A stretch of 39,823 nucleotides of DNA from Bacteroides sp. (GCA_014801585.1 JAAVDX010000016.1:67314-107136), one strand, 5' to 3'. Positions 24,450 through 33,717 are shown, numbered from the stretch's first letter. Program-made: numbers and translations. Notes: generated by a model from the sequence alone, not told the origin.

Positions 24450-27128
24450 ATGAAACTTAGACTGCACATCAATTACCACACTTCGTGGGGCGAAGGTCTC
24501 TACGTATGCGGTAATATCCCGGCTCTCGGCAACGACGATCCGAAGCAGGCTCTCGAACTGACTCTGACAGGTCCGGATTCGTGGACTCTCGAACTCGACC
24601 TTCCGGCAAACACTCCTGAGTTTGACTATTATTTCATCGTGAAGGCTCCCGAAAAGGCTTGGCGCTTTGAATGGGGCAAACCTCATCATTTCGTACCCGG
24701 CGACGGAATCGCACTCTACAATATCTTTGATTCCTGGCAGGATCAACCCTCCGACAAGCCCTATTATTCTTCGGCATTTGTCGATGGTATGCTCTCTCGT
24801 CCTTATCGCGATGCATCGCTTAAGGCACTTCCGGGTACAATCTGCCTGAAGATATGGGCTCCGATGATTGAGCCGGGTGAGGTGCTTGCCGTGGCCGGCG
24901 AACCGGATGTGCTCGGCAATTGGGATCCTCGCAAAGCCATGATCCTCAACGATGCCCACTACCCTCTTTGGGAATGCAATATTCCTCTGAGTGATGTCAA
25001 GATTCCGTTTGAATATAAATTCCTCGTGCTCGACAAGGCTACCGGTGCAGTGAAGGGCTGGGAAGAGACTTCCAACCGGATTTTCGGTATCATTCCCTCT
25101 TCTCCCGCTGAGCGTATTGTAGTCGACGGCATGAGATTCTCCACTCCCGGAAGGCTCTGGAAGGGTGCCGGCACTGCAATTCCGGTCTTCTCTATCCGCA
25201 CTGAGGATGACTTCGGCGTTGGAGATTTCATCGACATCAAGAAGATGGTGGACTGGTGTGAGGAGACCGGCCAGAAAGTTCTTCAGCTCCTCCCCGTCAA
25301 TGACACGACAAAATCCGGCACATGGGTTGATTCTTATCCATACAGCGCCAACTCCACATTCGCGCTTCATCCAATGTATGCGCGTCTGGATGAGGTCGGA
25401 GTGCTTGCCGATAAGAAACGTATGGATCATTTCCGCGATCTTGCCAAGCATCTCAACTCTCTCTCCGAGATCGATTACGAAGCTGTCAACAACGCCAAGA
25501 ATGAATATCTCCGCGAAATCTACGCTCAGGACTGGATCGCAGTATCCGAGAGTGAGGAATTCAAGAAATTCGTCGCCGACAACGACTACTGGCTTAAGCC
25601 TTATGCAGCATGGTGTGCGCTTCGCGACGAATATCACACTCCCGACAATACGCTCTGGGGCGAATATGCAGTCTATGATCAGGCAAAGGTAGATCGCTTC
25701 ATTGCCGAGCATCAGGCTGAAATCAACTACTTCTACTTCGTGCAGTATCATCTTGACCGCCAACTCCGCGAGGTGCGCGATTATGCCCACGCTCATGAGG
25801 TAGTGCTGAAGGGCGATATTCCCATCGGTATCGGTCGCCACAGCGTCGACGCATGGCAGAGTCCGCATCTCTTCAACATGGATTGCTCCGCGGGCGCTCC
25901 GCCGGATGATTTCTCCGTACTTGGTCAGAACTGGGGCTTCCCTACCTATAACTGGGAGGTAATGGCTCAGGATGGTTTTCAATGGTGGAAATCGCGCTTC
26001 CGCAAAATGTCGGATTATTTTGATGCTTATCGTATCGACCATATTCTTGGCTTCTTCCGCATATGGCAGATTCCGTTGGATGCTGTCCATGGTCTACTCG
26101 GATATTTCAATCCGGCTCTTCCGTTCTCTCCCGATGAGCTTCGTAATAATTATGACTTCTGGATTGATCCGGAGGTTCAGGCTAATCCCCTTATCCTCGA
26201 ATGGATGCTCACTGACTTCTTCGGGGATGCTACCGACGAGGCGAAAGAACTCTATCTCGATAATATAGGCCACGGCCGTTATCGCCTTAAGGAACATGTC
26301 AACACTCAGGTAAAGGTGCGTCACCACTTTGAGCATCTTGAAAAGAATGAGCGTAACACTCGTATCGAAAACGGCTTGATCGGCCTGATCGATGATGTTC
26401 TCTTCATCGAGGATCCCTATCAGAAGGGTCATTATCATCCGCGTATCTCGGCTCAGTTTACTTATCAGTTCCGTAACCTCACGGACTATGAGAAGTGGTG
26501 CTTCAATCGTCTTTACAACGACTTCTTCTATCATCGCCACAATGATTTCTGGTATGGCAAGGCAATGTGGAAACTTCCACCCTTGCTCGACTCTACCGGA
26601 ATGTTGGCCTGTGGGGAAGACCTCGGTATGATTCCCGATTGTGTGCCGGAAGTTATGCACCAGCTCGAAATTCTCTCACTCGAAATCCAGCGTATGCCGA
26701 AGGATCCTAAGACAGAGTTTGGCGACACATGGCATTACCCCTACTTCTCCGTCTGCACTACTTCTACGCATGATATGGGTGGTATACGCGCATGGTGGGA
26801 ATCCGATCCGGCACAGAGCCAGCGTTTCTTCAATAATGTGCTTCATGAGTTTGGCGCATCACCCTATTACGCCGAGCCTTGGATCTGCGACAAGATTCTT
26901 TGGCTGCATCTCGCATCTCCCTCTATGCTTTGCGTAATTCCGTTGCAGGACTGGCTGAGTGCCGATGGTGAGCTACGCCGTGAGAATCCACAGGAAGAGC
27001 AGATCAACGAGCCTTCCAATCCGACCCACTATTGGCGTTATCGCATGCATCTGACTGTGGAACAACTCCAGAAAGAGCATAACTTCAATGCAGCTCTTCG
27101 CGATAAGATTCATCAGTCAGGCCGATAA
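24450..27128 (+). CDS. malQ: 4-alpha-glucanotransferase, DPE2 type (two CBM20 domains plus GH77)
   Basis: The 892-residue cytoplasmic enzyme moves glucan chains between maltodextrins. Two N-terminal starch-binding CBM20 domains come first (about 1-100 and 125-235; the second reads LGNWDPRKAMILND), then a GH77 catalytic domain. GH77 motifs: FDAYRIDHILGFFRIW around residues 524-540 with the nucleophile Asp, CGEDLGMIP near 720 with the acid/base Glu, and TTSTHDMGGIRAWWE near 770 with the third Asp. This layout matches plant DPE2 and the amylomaltase of many Bacteroidales. It starts 60 bp after nrdJ. A strong terminator follows. Confidence 0.95.
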   Translation: MKLRLHINYHTSWGEGLYVCGNIPALGNDDPKQALELTLTGPDSWTLELDLPANTPEFDYYFIVKAPEKAWRFEWGKPHHFVPGDGIALYNIFDSWQDQPSDKPYYSSAFVDGMLSRPYRDASLKALPGTICLKIWAPMIEPGEVLAVAGEPDVLGNWDPRKAMILNDAHYPLWECNIPLSDVKIPFEYKFLVLDKATGAVKGWEETSNRIFGIIPSSPAERIVVDGMRFSTPGRLWKGAGTAIPVFSIRTEDDFGVGDFIDIKKMVDWCEETGQKVLQLLPVNDTTKSGTWVDSYPYSANSTFALHPMYARLDEVGVLADKKRMDHFRDLAKHLNSLSEIDYEAVNNAKNEYLREIYAQDWIAVSESEEFKKFVADNDYWLKPYAAWCALRDEYHTPDNTLWGEYAVYDQAKVDRFIAEHQAEINYFYFVQYHLDRQLREVRDYAHAHEVVLKGDIPIGIGRHSVDAWQSPHLFNMDCSAGAPPDDFSVLGQNWGFPTYNWEVMAQDGFQWWKSRFRKMSDYFDAYRIDHILGFFRIWQIPLDAVHGLLGYFNPALPFSPDELRNNYDFWIDPEVQANPLILEWMLTDFFGDATDEAKELYLDNIGHGRYRLKEHVNTQVKVRHHFEHLEKNERNTRIENGLIGLIDDVLFIEDPYQKGHYHPRISAQFTYQFRNLTDYEKWCFNRLYNDFFYHRHNDFWYGKAMWKLPPLLDSTGMLACGEDLGMIPDCVPEVMHQLEILSLEIQRMPKDPKTEFGDTWHYPYFSVCTTSTHDMGGIRAWWESDPAQSQRFFNNVLHEFGASPYYAEPWICDKILWLHLASPSMLCVIPLQDWLSADGELRRENPQEEQINEPSNPTHYWRYRMHLTVEQLQKEHNFNAALRDKIHQSGR

Positions 27129-27155
27129 TCTCCTTTGAGAATATATCAATAATAG

Positions 27156-27194
27156 AAAAGCCTTCGGAGTTTTTGATGCTCCGAAGGCTTTTTT
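27156..27194. terminator. Bidirectional intrinsic terminator after malQ
   Basis: AAAAGCCTTCGGAG (27156-27169) pairs with CTCCGAAGGCTTTT (27179-27192), and T's continue to 27194. The A-run on the other side gives the minus-strand gene at 27275 a usable U-tract too. Confidence 0.9.
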
Positions 27195-27274
27195 AATCTC
27201 TTTAAGTATCTTCTGTAAATAAGTCTGTATTGACCAATGCTCCAAGAAATGCGTTCTTGTCTCTAAAGAGCCGC

Positions 27275-27733
27275 TTAGAATTTATATCCTATCTTCATGT
27301 TGAAGCAGCTGGTTGTTCCGCTGTGGCCCTGAGTCCAGCAATGGCCCAGATAACCGATGCCGCCGTACCAGCGACCGAAATTCAATCCTACCATCGGATT
27401 TACGAGTACCGCACCATGATCGGTGTCGTTGGTGTTCAATTCATAGCCTACATCAAACGAGAAGAAGGGATTAAGGCTGCCCATTTTCCCGGATATATCG
27501 ACCCGGCCGAAGAAGGGAATCAACGGACTGGAATCGAAGTTCCATTTTTCGGTAAGTCCTACTCCAAGGCCCAAAGCGATATTGGGATGTACCTTTCCTG
27601 TGAAGCCACCTTGAAAATTGAAGGCAGTGAAGTCATCTCCGGCCTGAATGGGCTGAAATTCCAAGAAGGGAGTGACGGCTGATGCAGAAATTGCTGCTAA
27701 GCCAAGAGCGAGGGAAAGTAAAAGTTTCTTCAT
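27275..27733 (-). CDS. Small outer-membrane beta-barrel-like protein
   Basis: From ATG at 27731-27733 (MKKLLLSLALGLAAISASA) the product is 152 residues with a clean signal peptide. The mature part alternates polar and hydrophobic residues in short Gly-rich strands (GLGVGLTEKW, NPMVGLNFGRWYGGIGYLG) and ends in an aromatic residue (KIGYKF), the pattern of an eight-strand outer-membrane barrel. I cannot place it in a named family. The longer ORF start at 27805 adds a non-signal N-terminus and is rejected. It shares a bidirectional terminator with malQ. Confidence 0.75.
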   Translation of the reverse strand: MKKLLLSLALGLAAISASAVTPFLEFQPIQAGDDFTAFNFQGGFTGKVHPNIALGLGVGLTEKWNFDSSPLIPFFGRVDISGKMGSLNPFFSFDVGYELNTNDTDHGAVLVNPMVGLNFGRWYGGIGYLGHCWTQGHSGTTSCFNMKIGYKF

Positions 27734-28019
27734 AGCAATTAAGTTTAAAAAATTTTTATTTGAACTTCCGAAGCCAAGAAGAGACGCTCCGTCCGCTCTG
27801 ATCAACGATTGTCGTTACGATTATTTAACAATAGGTAATATCTTTTAGTTCATCGGGGCTGTTAAACCTTTTTCGTATGAATGTGTATTATAGTAAACGA
27901 TGAAGTCGAAAATGGTCGTTCATATGGCCCACTGTTCCGAGTTCGTCCCCCTCTCTACCAGTCCATTTTCTCCCATCCTCCTTCCCTTCGAATATTAACC
28001 CTCCCAATTCCATACCACT

Positions 28020-28340
28020 ATGAAAAATTTTACACAGAAAATTTCCGGATTACTTCTCGCAGCATTTATCGGTTCGATGTCTCTGGGAGCAGTATCCTGC
28101 GGTCCTTCAAGAGGATATGTCGAACAGGACTTCGGCAATGGTCTTGCCGGAGGTCTATATTATAATGGCGGAACTCCCCATCACGGACATCACGGACATC
28201 CCGCTCCTCCTCCAAAACCACCCAAAAGACACAAGCCCAAACCTCCGAAAAAGCATAAGACACCGAAACCTCCCAAACATAAACATCATAAGGATAAGCA
28301 CCATGACAAACATAAGGGGCATGGTCATCGTAGCCATTGA
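28020..28340 (+). CDS. Small lipoprotein with His/Lys/Pro-rich tail (possible metal binder)
   Basis: The 106-residue product has a signal peptide with lipobox GAVSC, so Cys27 would be lipidated. Residues about 53-106 are a low-complexity tail of His-Gly, Pro-Pro-Lys and Lys-His repeats (HHGHHGHP, PPKPPKRHKPKPPKKH, HKHHKDKHHDKHKGH) containing roughly twenty histidines. Such tails bind zinc, nickel or copper, or stick to acidic polymers; which applies is unknown. The mid part (RGYVEQDFGNGLAGGLYYNGG) is Gly-rich. ATG at 28020 is well placed. No neighbour clearly explains it, although a FecCD-type importer lies next to it on the other strand. Confidence 0.7.
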   Translation: MKNFTQKISGLLLAAFIGSMSLGAVSCGPSRGYVEQDFGNGLAGGLYYNGGTPHHGHHGHPAPPPKPPKRHKPKPPKKHKTPKPPKHKHHKDKHHDKHKGHGHRSH

Positions 28341-28425
28341 TCTGTAGGCGTAGGGCCATATGTATGTATGGAAAATCCGGCAGAGCAAGCCATGCAGATC
28401 ATGCACCACCCTACTTTATCTGATT

Positions 28426-29181
28426 TTAATCGAATGATATACCGAATGTGGTCGCTACGCAATTATGCGTAGCGACCTCGTTTGCTTTCAGAAGTCTGAG
28501 TTCCTGATCGGCAAGCAGCGCCACCCAATCTGCACGACGTAGAGCGATATCAAGCTCATGGGTTGAAAACAGGATTGTTTTTCCTGCATCATGTGCTAAT
28601 CTGCTGAGGAGTTCGACGAGTTCGTAACGCGAAGGAAGATCCAGGAAGGAGGTGGGTTCATCGAGGAGTATTACGGGAGTATCCTGAGCAAGAGCCCGCG
28701 CTATCATTACTCGTTGACATTCTCCGTCGCTCATCGTGGCTAACTGTCGGTCGGCATAATCAGTCATACCGACCTTTGCAAGCGAATCGGTAACTATTTC
28801 TTCATCGGCCGCTGAAAGACGCCCGATCCAGTCAGTATAAGGTGCTCGCCCCATACCTACGACATCACGGGCCGTAAGATTGGTAATACGCGGTCGCTCC
28901 GTATTTACAAACGAGAGTAATTTAGCCCTCTCACCGGATGGGATATCTTTGATTTTTTGGCCTTCAATCATGACCTTCCCTGAAAAGGAATCATTTATTC
29001 CGGCAATCGCACGCAAGAGGGTCGATTTGCCACTTCCGTTTCTGCCGATGAGGGCGGTCAACGATGTCGAAGGGAAGTCAAGTGAAGTGGGTCGGATTAA
29101 AATTCTATTGCCATATCCGGCTGAAAAATTCTCTAATCTCAGAATATTCGGAAAGATATTCTGATTCGTTTCTTGAGCCAT
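28426..29181 (-). CDS. FecCD-type ABC importer, ATP-binding protein
   Basis: From ATG at 29179-29181 (MAQETNQNIF) the protein is 251 residues. Walker A GRNGSGKST, signature MSDGECQR (a variant of LSGGQ), Walker B VILLDEPTS and the switch STHE are in order. It powers uptake through the permease encoded 50 bp upstream. A longer ORF start at 29262 would overlap the permease gene and add a non-conserved segment. The last codons contain a perfect 12-bp inverted repeat (28450-28477). The family (BtuD/FecE/HmuV) imports B12, iron-siderophores or heme; sequence alone does not choose. Confidence 0.92.
   Translation of the reverse strand: MAQETNQNIFPNILRLENFSAGYGNRILIRPTSLDFPSTSLTALIGRNGSGKSTLLRAIAGINDSFSGKVMIEGQKIKDIPSGERAKLLSFVNTERPRITNLTARDVVGMGRAPYTDWIGRLSAADEEIVTDSLAKVGMTDYADRQLATMSDGECQRVMIARALAQDTPVILLDEPTSFLDLPSRYELVELLSRLAHDAGKTILFSTHELDIALRRADWVALLADQELRLLKANEVATHNCVATTFGISFD
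28450..28477. repeat. Perfect 12-bp inverted repeat inside the 3' end of the ABC ATPase gene
   Basis: GGTCGCTACGCA (28450-28461), ATTA, TGCGTAGCGACC (28466-28477). On the minus strand the arms code VAT and VAT around HNC. No T-run follows before the stop. Such a perfect hairpin in coding sequence is unusual. Confidence 0.7.
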
Positions 29182-29231
29182 ATGTAAGAGATTGATTTGG
29201 ATATTTGGTTTAAATTCAAACATTCTCCAAG

Positions 29232-30242
29232 TCAGCTGCGGGAATTTCTGACTACTACCCACACCACAACCGGAATGCCTATCAACGCAGTTATGGCATT
29301 CACCGGCAACAGAAATGCCTTTGATAAAATATCACATACGACCATCGTCACTCCTCCGACCAAAATACATCCCGGGACTAATACCCTATGATCTGCCGTA
29401 TTAAACATCATTCGGGCTACATGAGGCAAGGCCAGACCGATAAATCCTATAGGTCCGCAGAAGGCTGTGACTGTGCCGGCAAGAAGAGTCGTGGATAGAA
29501 ACAGAATCTTGCGCGAACGGCCAACGTTTAGACCCATCGTCGACGCATATTCCTCTCCGAAAAGTAGCAGATTCAATGGCTTGATAGCTACGATGCCTAA
29601 AAACAATCCGATTACTACGGCGGGTATCAGAATCCAAAGCTGAGAGGTAGTGACATCTCCGAGCGATCCCATAGTCCATATCACGAAACTTTTAAGAGCT
29701 TCGTCTTTGCTTAGGAATTGTAATATCTGGACTATTGCACTAACTCCGCTTGAAAACATCATTCCTAAAATGAGTACAACCATGATATCTTTGATCCGAT
29801 GCCCGATGGCCGCTATCACGATAAGGATCGATGAGGCTCCTATCCATGCAGCTCCTGCGACTCCGAACTGAGCCACAGCTCCGGTCAGACCTAACGTAGG
29901 AGCCGCGAGCATTAGGATTGCAACTCCTAAGGATGCGCCCGAACTGATACCGAGTACGTAAGGGCCTGCCAGCGGATTGCGGAAAAGAGTCTGCATCTGC
30001 AGACCGCTGACAGCAAGAGCTGCACCGGCAAAGATAGCGACTACCCCTTTGATCAATCGGATATTTACGATAATGAGCCGTTCCTGTTCGGGACAATCTC
30101 CACCTGTAAGTGCTCTCCACACGTTAGAAAGCGGGATGGTTACTCCGCCTACCGTAAGGTCAAGGCAAAAAAGAAAAAGAAGAAGAGCGCCTGATATTGG
30201 GAATAATAGGCAAGCTCGTTTAGCCATCGGAGTTGACATCAT
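29232..30242 (-). CDS. FecCD-family ABC importer, permease
   Basis: The 336-residue inner-membrane protein has about ten hydrophobic segments and the FecCD hallmarks: R-L-I-K-G near residue 62, GLQMQTLFRNPLAGPYVLGISSGASLG, and PIGFIGLALPHVARM near 270, the ATPase-coupling loop. It forms the channel of a BtuC/FhuB-like importer. Its ATG overlaps the stop of the binding-protein gene as ATGA, showing coupled translation. Confidence 0.93.
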   Translation of the reverse strand: MMSTPMAKRACLLFPISGALLLFLFCLDLTVGGVTIPLSNVWRALTGGDCPEQERLIIVNIRLIKGVVAIFAGAALAVSGLQMQTLFRNPLAGPYVLGISSGASLGVAILMLAAPTLGLTGAVAQFGVAGAAWIGASSILIVIAAIGHRIKDIMVVLILGMMFSSGVSAIVQILQFLSKDEALKSFVIWTMGSLGDVTTSQLWILIPAVVIGLFLGIVAIKPLNLLLFGEEYASTMGLNVGRSRKILFLSTTLLAGTVTAFCGPIGFIGLALPHVARMMFNTADHRVLVPGCILVGGVTMVVCDILSKAFLLPVNAITALIGIPVVVWVVVRNSRS

Positions 30243-31423
30243 TGAGTAAGTCTGCGATAATAAAAGAAGGGTTCGCTAACAAGGTCAGGATACATTATCT
30301 TGATCATATCGCAAAGAATAAGATCGGGGTTAACAATGCCGGATTCATAGAAGTCGTTGCCTCCTGCTATGGTAGATCGCTTTGTATTGTTGTAGACCTC
30401 CCCTTTCTTCACTACTTCGGTCGATGCCATGAGAGGCAATCCGCTACGAAGAGATTCGAACGAATCATAGCCGTTGCCTACGTTAAGCCAACGATCCGAA
30501 GCGGAGGCAAGCCGAAGAGCCAGTTCGCGCGATATCGGTTGTGAAGCACCGGTCATGTTTTCAGGATAGATATATTCTCCGCCTGCATCACTAATGAGCC
30601 TCACGATATAATTGTCGGCGGAAGGCATCATCCATTGATCTCCATACGGACCATTGAGCATTACCTTGGGTCGCCGACGATCTTTCGCCTCATTTACCCT
30701 TTGTTTCATTGCCAGATAGTTCTTCTTTATCGGCCGAAAGTGGGCAACCGCCTCTTCTCGCTTTCCAAGACACTCTCCTAAGGCAACCATCCACTCCGCT
30801 TTACCTAAGGGAGATTGCTCGAGATAGTCGCCTATATAGATGTAAGGGATTCCAAGATCGGCAAGTCGCGCTTCCATTGGGTTGGCGGAATTGACTCCAT
30901 AAAGGATGACAAGATCCGGACGCGCGGCTACGAGAGCTTCGTAGTCGATTGCGCCTTCGAAGCCTACTTCTGCCAACTCTCCCCGACGGCTCTGAATCTC
31001 AGGTGAGCTGACGAAATCAAGTGATGAGCCACCGACTATATTATCAATATTGCCCAACAATGAAAGCATAGCAATATGACCCGATGACATACAGATTACT
31101 CTGTCTGCATTGCCCTTAAGCACTTGGCCCTTAAAATCAGAGGGAATATCTTCGCCACCTCGAAGTATCAGCAATTCGCGATAATCCGTAGAATCAGCTC
31201 CCTGCCACGGAGCTGCGGATCGAATCAACACACTCGCGCTGCCCGGTGAGCCTAAAATTTCAAATCCCGATGCCTCTTCCGGTCGATAAAGACTTTCAGA
31301 AAAAGCTTCAGTCCGTTCTCCACCTCTACACGACGTCAGCGTCCCTACCGATGAGACTATTAACGTCAGCATGAGTAGCTTAAAAAAAACTTTTATTCCG
31401 TTGTATCGACTTATCGTTTTCAT
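30239..31423 (-). CDS. FecCD-type ABC importer, substrate-binding lipoprotein
   Basis: The 394-residue protein has a signal peptide with lipobox LTSC (Cys32) and a class III binding-protein body: RVICMSSGHIAMLSLLG and LVAARPDLVILYG are standard for the BtuF/FecB/FhuD group. It captures B12, heme or an iron chelate in the periplasm and hands it to the permease. It is the first gene of a three-gene operon (binding protein, permease, ATPase) with a full promoter whose -7 box ends 4 nt before this ATG, which implies a leaderless or nearly leaderless mRNA. A downstream start at Met18 would leave a signal peptide without positive charge, so the first ATG is kept. Confidence 0.92.
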   Translation of the reverse strand: MKTISRYNGIKVFFKLLMLTLIVSSVGTLTSCRGGERTEAFSESLYRPEEASGFEILGSPGSASVLIRSAAPWQGADSTDYRELLILRGGEDIPSDFKGQVLKGNADRVICMSSGHIAMLSLLGNIDNIVGGSSLDFVSSPEIQSRRGELAEVGFEGAIDYEALVAARPDLVILYGVNSANPMEARLADLGIPYIYIGDYLEQSPLGKAEWMVALGECLGKREEAVAHFRPIKKNYLAMKQRVNEAKDRRRPKVMLNGPYGDQWMMPSADNYIVRLISDAGGEYIYPENMTGASQPISRELALRLASASDRWLNVGNGYDSFESLRSGLPLMASTEVVKKGEVYNNTKRSTIAGGNDFYESGIVNPDLILCDMIKIMYPDLVSEPFFYYRRLTQ

Positions 31424-31427
31424 ACTT

Positions 31428-31459
31428 CAAAGTTACGACTTTTTGACCAATCCGGCAAA
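31428..31459 (-). promoter_or_regulatory. Promoter of the ABC importer operon, 4 nt from the start codon
   Basis: On the minus strand TTTG (31456-31459), a 20-bp spacer and TAACTTTG (31428-31435) are a perfect consensus. Only 4 nt separate the -7 box from the ATG at 31421-31423. Confidence 0.75.
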
Positions 31460-31481
31460 TTAACATGACTCGAATATATGC

Positions 31482-31518
31482 AAAAATTCCCGACCGCCAA
31501 CTTAATGACGATCGGGAA
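31482..31518 (-). terminator. Intrinsic terminator after the secreted Ig-like protein gene
   Basis: On the minus strand TTCCCGA (31512-31518) pairs with TCGGGAA (31487-31493) and is followed by TTTTT (31482-31486). It insulates the ABC operon promoter just downstream. Confidence 0.8.
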
Positions 31519-31581
31519 CTATCTTTGGAGCTTTCCGCTAAGAGCGTATCAGCTCATATTTACTGATTTTGATTCTTATGA

Positions 31582-33603
31582 TTAGAGTGCCACTTTAGCT
31601 GCCTTGTTGCCTACAACCTTGATGTAGATACCCTTTTCGGGATTAGCAACCTTCACACCCTGAAGAGTGTAGTAGGAAACTTCTGCATCAGCTGCCTCGA
31701 TAACCTCTACGCTTGTTACACCACGATTGACGTTAACGAATACAGGAGTGGGATAAACGTAAGCATCAGCAGATCCAAATGTGATAGCGAGAGTGTTGAC
31801 TCCATCTCTGAGGCCTGTTACAACACCTGTTTCATTTACCTTGAAACCTGCACCTTCAAGTTCACCACCCGGGATACGGTAACCATAGGTATCAACTTCA
31901 GGACCTACTTCAACATCCTGAATCTGGTAAGCGAATGAAGTATAACCGGAAGGAATCTCAAATGTAACTTCAGGAACTTGTGTAGCCTCATCAAAAGTAG
32001 CGTCTACAGTCCAGTAATTATCCATCATATCACCTTCAGCTGTGAATACGGGAGCCTTAACTTCACCATTATCTGAAGTTACGTTAAGATCTGTAACGAA
32101 GAAACGCTCTACGTTATATTCTGCGGTCACACCCAGATGCATGCCATCAACAATGAGAGCATTGCCGGGAATCTGAAGAGTATAGAGACTGGGGATGTCG
32201 AGAGGCTGATTGAAAGAGATTGTCACCTTATTGCCGTCAACTACACCCTTATAGTCATATTCAATAATCTTGGAAGAGATTGAAGCCCATTCGAGATTAT
32301 TCCATTTAACTTCTTTAGCTTCGGGGAATGTAACCACGATCTCAGTGATTTCCTGAAGAGTTGAGCCATTGGCGGGGCTGAGTGTGTACTTCACCTCATT
32401 CTCATTGACAATCTGATAGGGACCGAAGGTAAGATCAACTGTCTGAGTGCCCTGTGCGCAATAAATCTTACCAGAGATAGTCAGCTGATACGCGCCATTG
32501 GCAAGTTTGATGTCAGCCGGAGTTGAGTATTCACCGGCGTCATAGAGGTAGAAACCGGTCTTGTCAACATCGGGCATTGCTGCGAACTCCTTTGAGTAAG
32601 AACCGTCAACGCTGACGAGCTTGGATTTGAAGCCCTTATTCATTGTCAGAGTCAGACCCTTCGGCATCTTTACATGGAAGTAGCCATACCAGGGAGTTGT
32701 CAGGCCGCGTTCCTCTGAATAGTCGATAGCCTTAAACTCTGTGTATGTGCCGATAGCGGGAGTAACGCTATATTCCCCTTCAATCGCTTCTCCGGCACCC
32801 GAGATATTGATCATGTGCTCACGACCCTCACTTTTCTTAACAGATCCATTAGGCATTGTGATTGAGAAACCGCCTGCGACAGTATTAACATATGCCATAC
32901 CGGGAGTAGTGATAGGATTTGTGAGAGTAACAGTCACTACGTTGCCATTGATAGAGAAAGTGACAGGTACGTCTGTAAAAGTCTCTTTTGTCGAATCGTT
33001 TTCATCAACGTTACCTGAATCGCCACCTGCACCGGTAACTGTTACATTTACCGGCGAAGCAGAGTTAGCAGTAACAACTGCCCCGGCCGGGTAAGTAAGA
33101 GTCACAGTCTTAAGTGTAGATACTGATGTACCATATGCGGGGTCGATCGTGCAGGCTACGGAAGTAGTTTCGGGAATTGTGTAGTGATACACCTGCTGAG
33201 GAGTTTCCTGACCTGCGGAAGTGTAGAAGAATCCACGAGGAATCACAATAGTATAGTCACCTGCTGCCAGATAGGGGGAATCTGCGAGTTTGCCATCCCA
33301 GAATGTGATATGGGGGTCACCGGGAACATTCTTATCGAATCCATTGATGGTGTAGATAAGGCGTGCGTTGGAAGCCGGGATATTCATAACGGTTTTGCCG
33401 TTATAGGTCAACGTAGCGTAACCCAAAGCTGAACGGTTGACAGTAGCTCCGGCGAGCGTGATGTCAATTGAACTGAGTCCTCCGGCATTTGGTTCCAGAG
33501 AGGTGTCAACTTCGCCCTCTGCGGGGGCTGTAGTGTACGGGCCGGCGAGACTGCCGAGCGCAGTCAGCGTTACAGCCGCGAGCGAAAGTAAAGTCTTTTT
33601 CAT
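31582..33603 (-). CDS. Large secreted multidomain protein with Ig-like repeats and Bacteroidota C-terminal sorting-like motif
   Basis: From ATG at 33601-33603 (MKKTLLSLAAVTLTALGSLAG) the protein is 673 residues with a signal peptide; an ATG eight codons upstream is the alternative. The body is several beta-rich repeats with similar endings, such as YSVTPAIGTYTEF and YTLSPANGSTLQE, suggesting Ig-like or BACON-like domains that begin every 130-150 residues. The last 45 residues (VEVIEAADAE, YYTLQGVKVANPEKGIYI, then a short Lys-containing end) match the C-terminal tail common in exported Prevotella and Muribaculaceae proteins and resemble type A sorting signals. No catalytic motif is seen. Its function, perhaps adhesion or glycan binding, is unknown. 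Confidence 0.8.
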   Translation of the reverse strand: MKKTLLSLAAVTLTALGSLAGPYTTAPAEGEVDTSLEPNAGGLSSIDITLAGATVNRSALGYATLTYNGKTVMNIPASNARLIYTINGFDKNVPGDPHITFWDGKLADSPYLAAGDYTIVIPRGFFYTSAGQETPQQVYHYTIPETTSVACTIDPAYGTSVSTLKTVTLTYPAGAVVTANSASPVNVTVTGAGGDSGNVDENDSTKETFTDVPVTFSINGNVVTVTLTNPITTPGMAYVNTVAGGFSITMPNGSVKKSEGREHMINISGAGEAIEGEYSVTPAIGTYTEFKAIDYSEERGLTTPWYGYFHVKMPKGLTLTMNKGFKSKLVSVDGSYSKEFAAMPDVDKTGFYLYDAGEYSTPADIKLANGAYQLTISGKIYCAQGTQTVDLTFGPYQIVNENEVKYTLSPANGSTLQEITEIVVTFPEAKEVKWNNLEWASISSKIIEYDYKGVVDGNKVTISFNQPLDIPSLYTLQIPGNALIVDGMHLGVTAEYNVERFFVTDLNVTSDNGEVKAPVFTAEGDMMDNYWTVDATFDEATQVPEVTFEIPSGYTSFAYQIQDVEVGPEVDTYGYRIPGGELEGAGFKVNETGVVTGLRDGVNTLAITFGSADAYVYPTPVFVNVNRGVTSVEVIEAADAEVSYYTLQGVKVANPEKGIYIKVVGNKAAKVAL

Positions 33604-33717
33604 AAAACTTTCGATTTGGTTAGACATTTATTATTGTTTGATTGAATTCGCTTGAGAAGTTACTAAATATTTCAATTGCTTTTTACATTATGAGGAGATC
33701 TTCGCAATCGTAAAAGT

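Noticed and set aside
24435..26090. 551-codon open frame antisense to malQ
   Set aside because: It lies wholly opposite a clear CBM20-GH77 enzyme, its translation shows no domain, and long antisense frames are expected from the codon use of such genes.
31424..31581. Cobalamin or other riboswitch before the ABC importer
   Set aside because: The promoter lies only 4 nt before the start codon, which leaves no room for a riboswitch.
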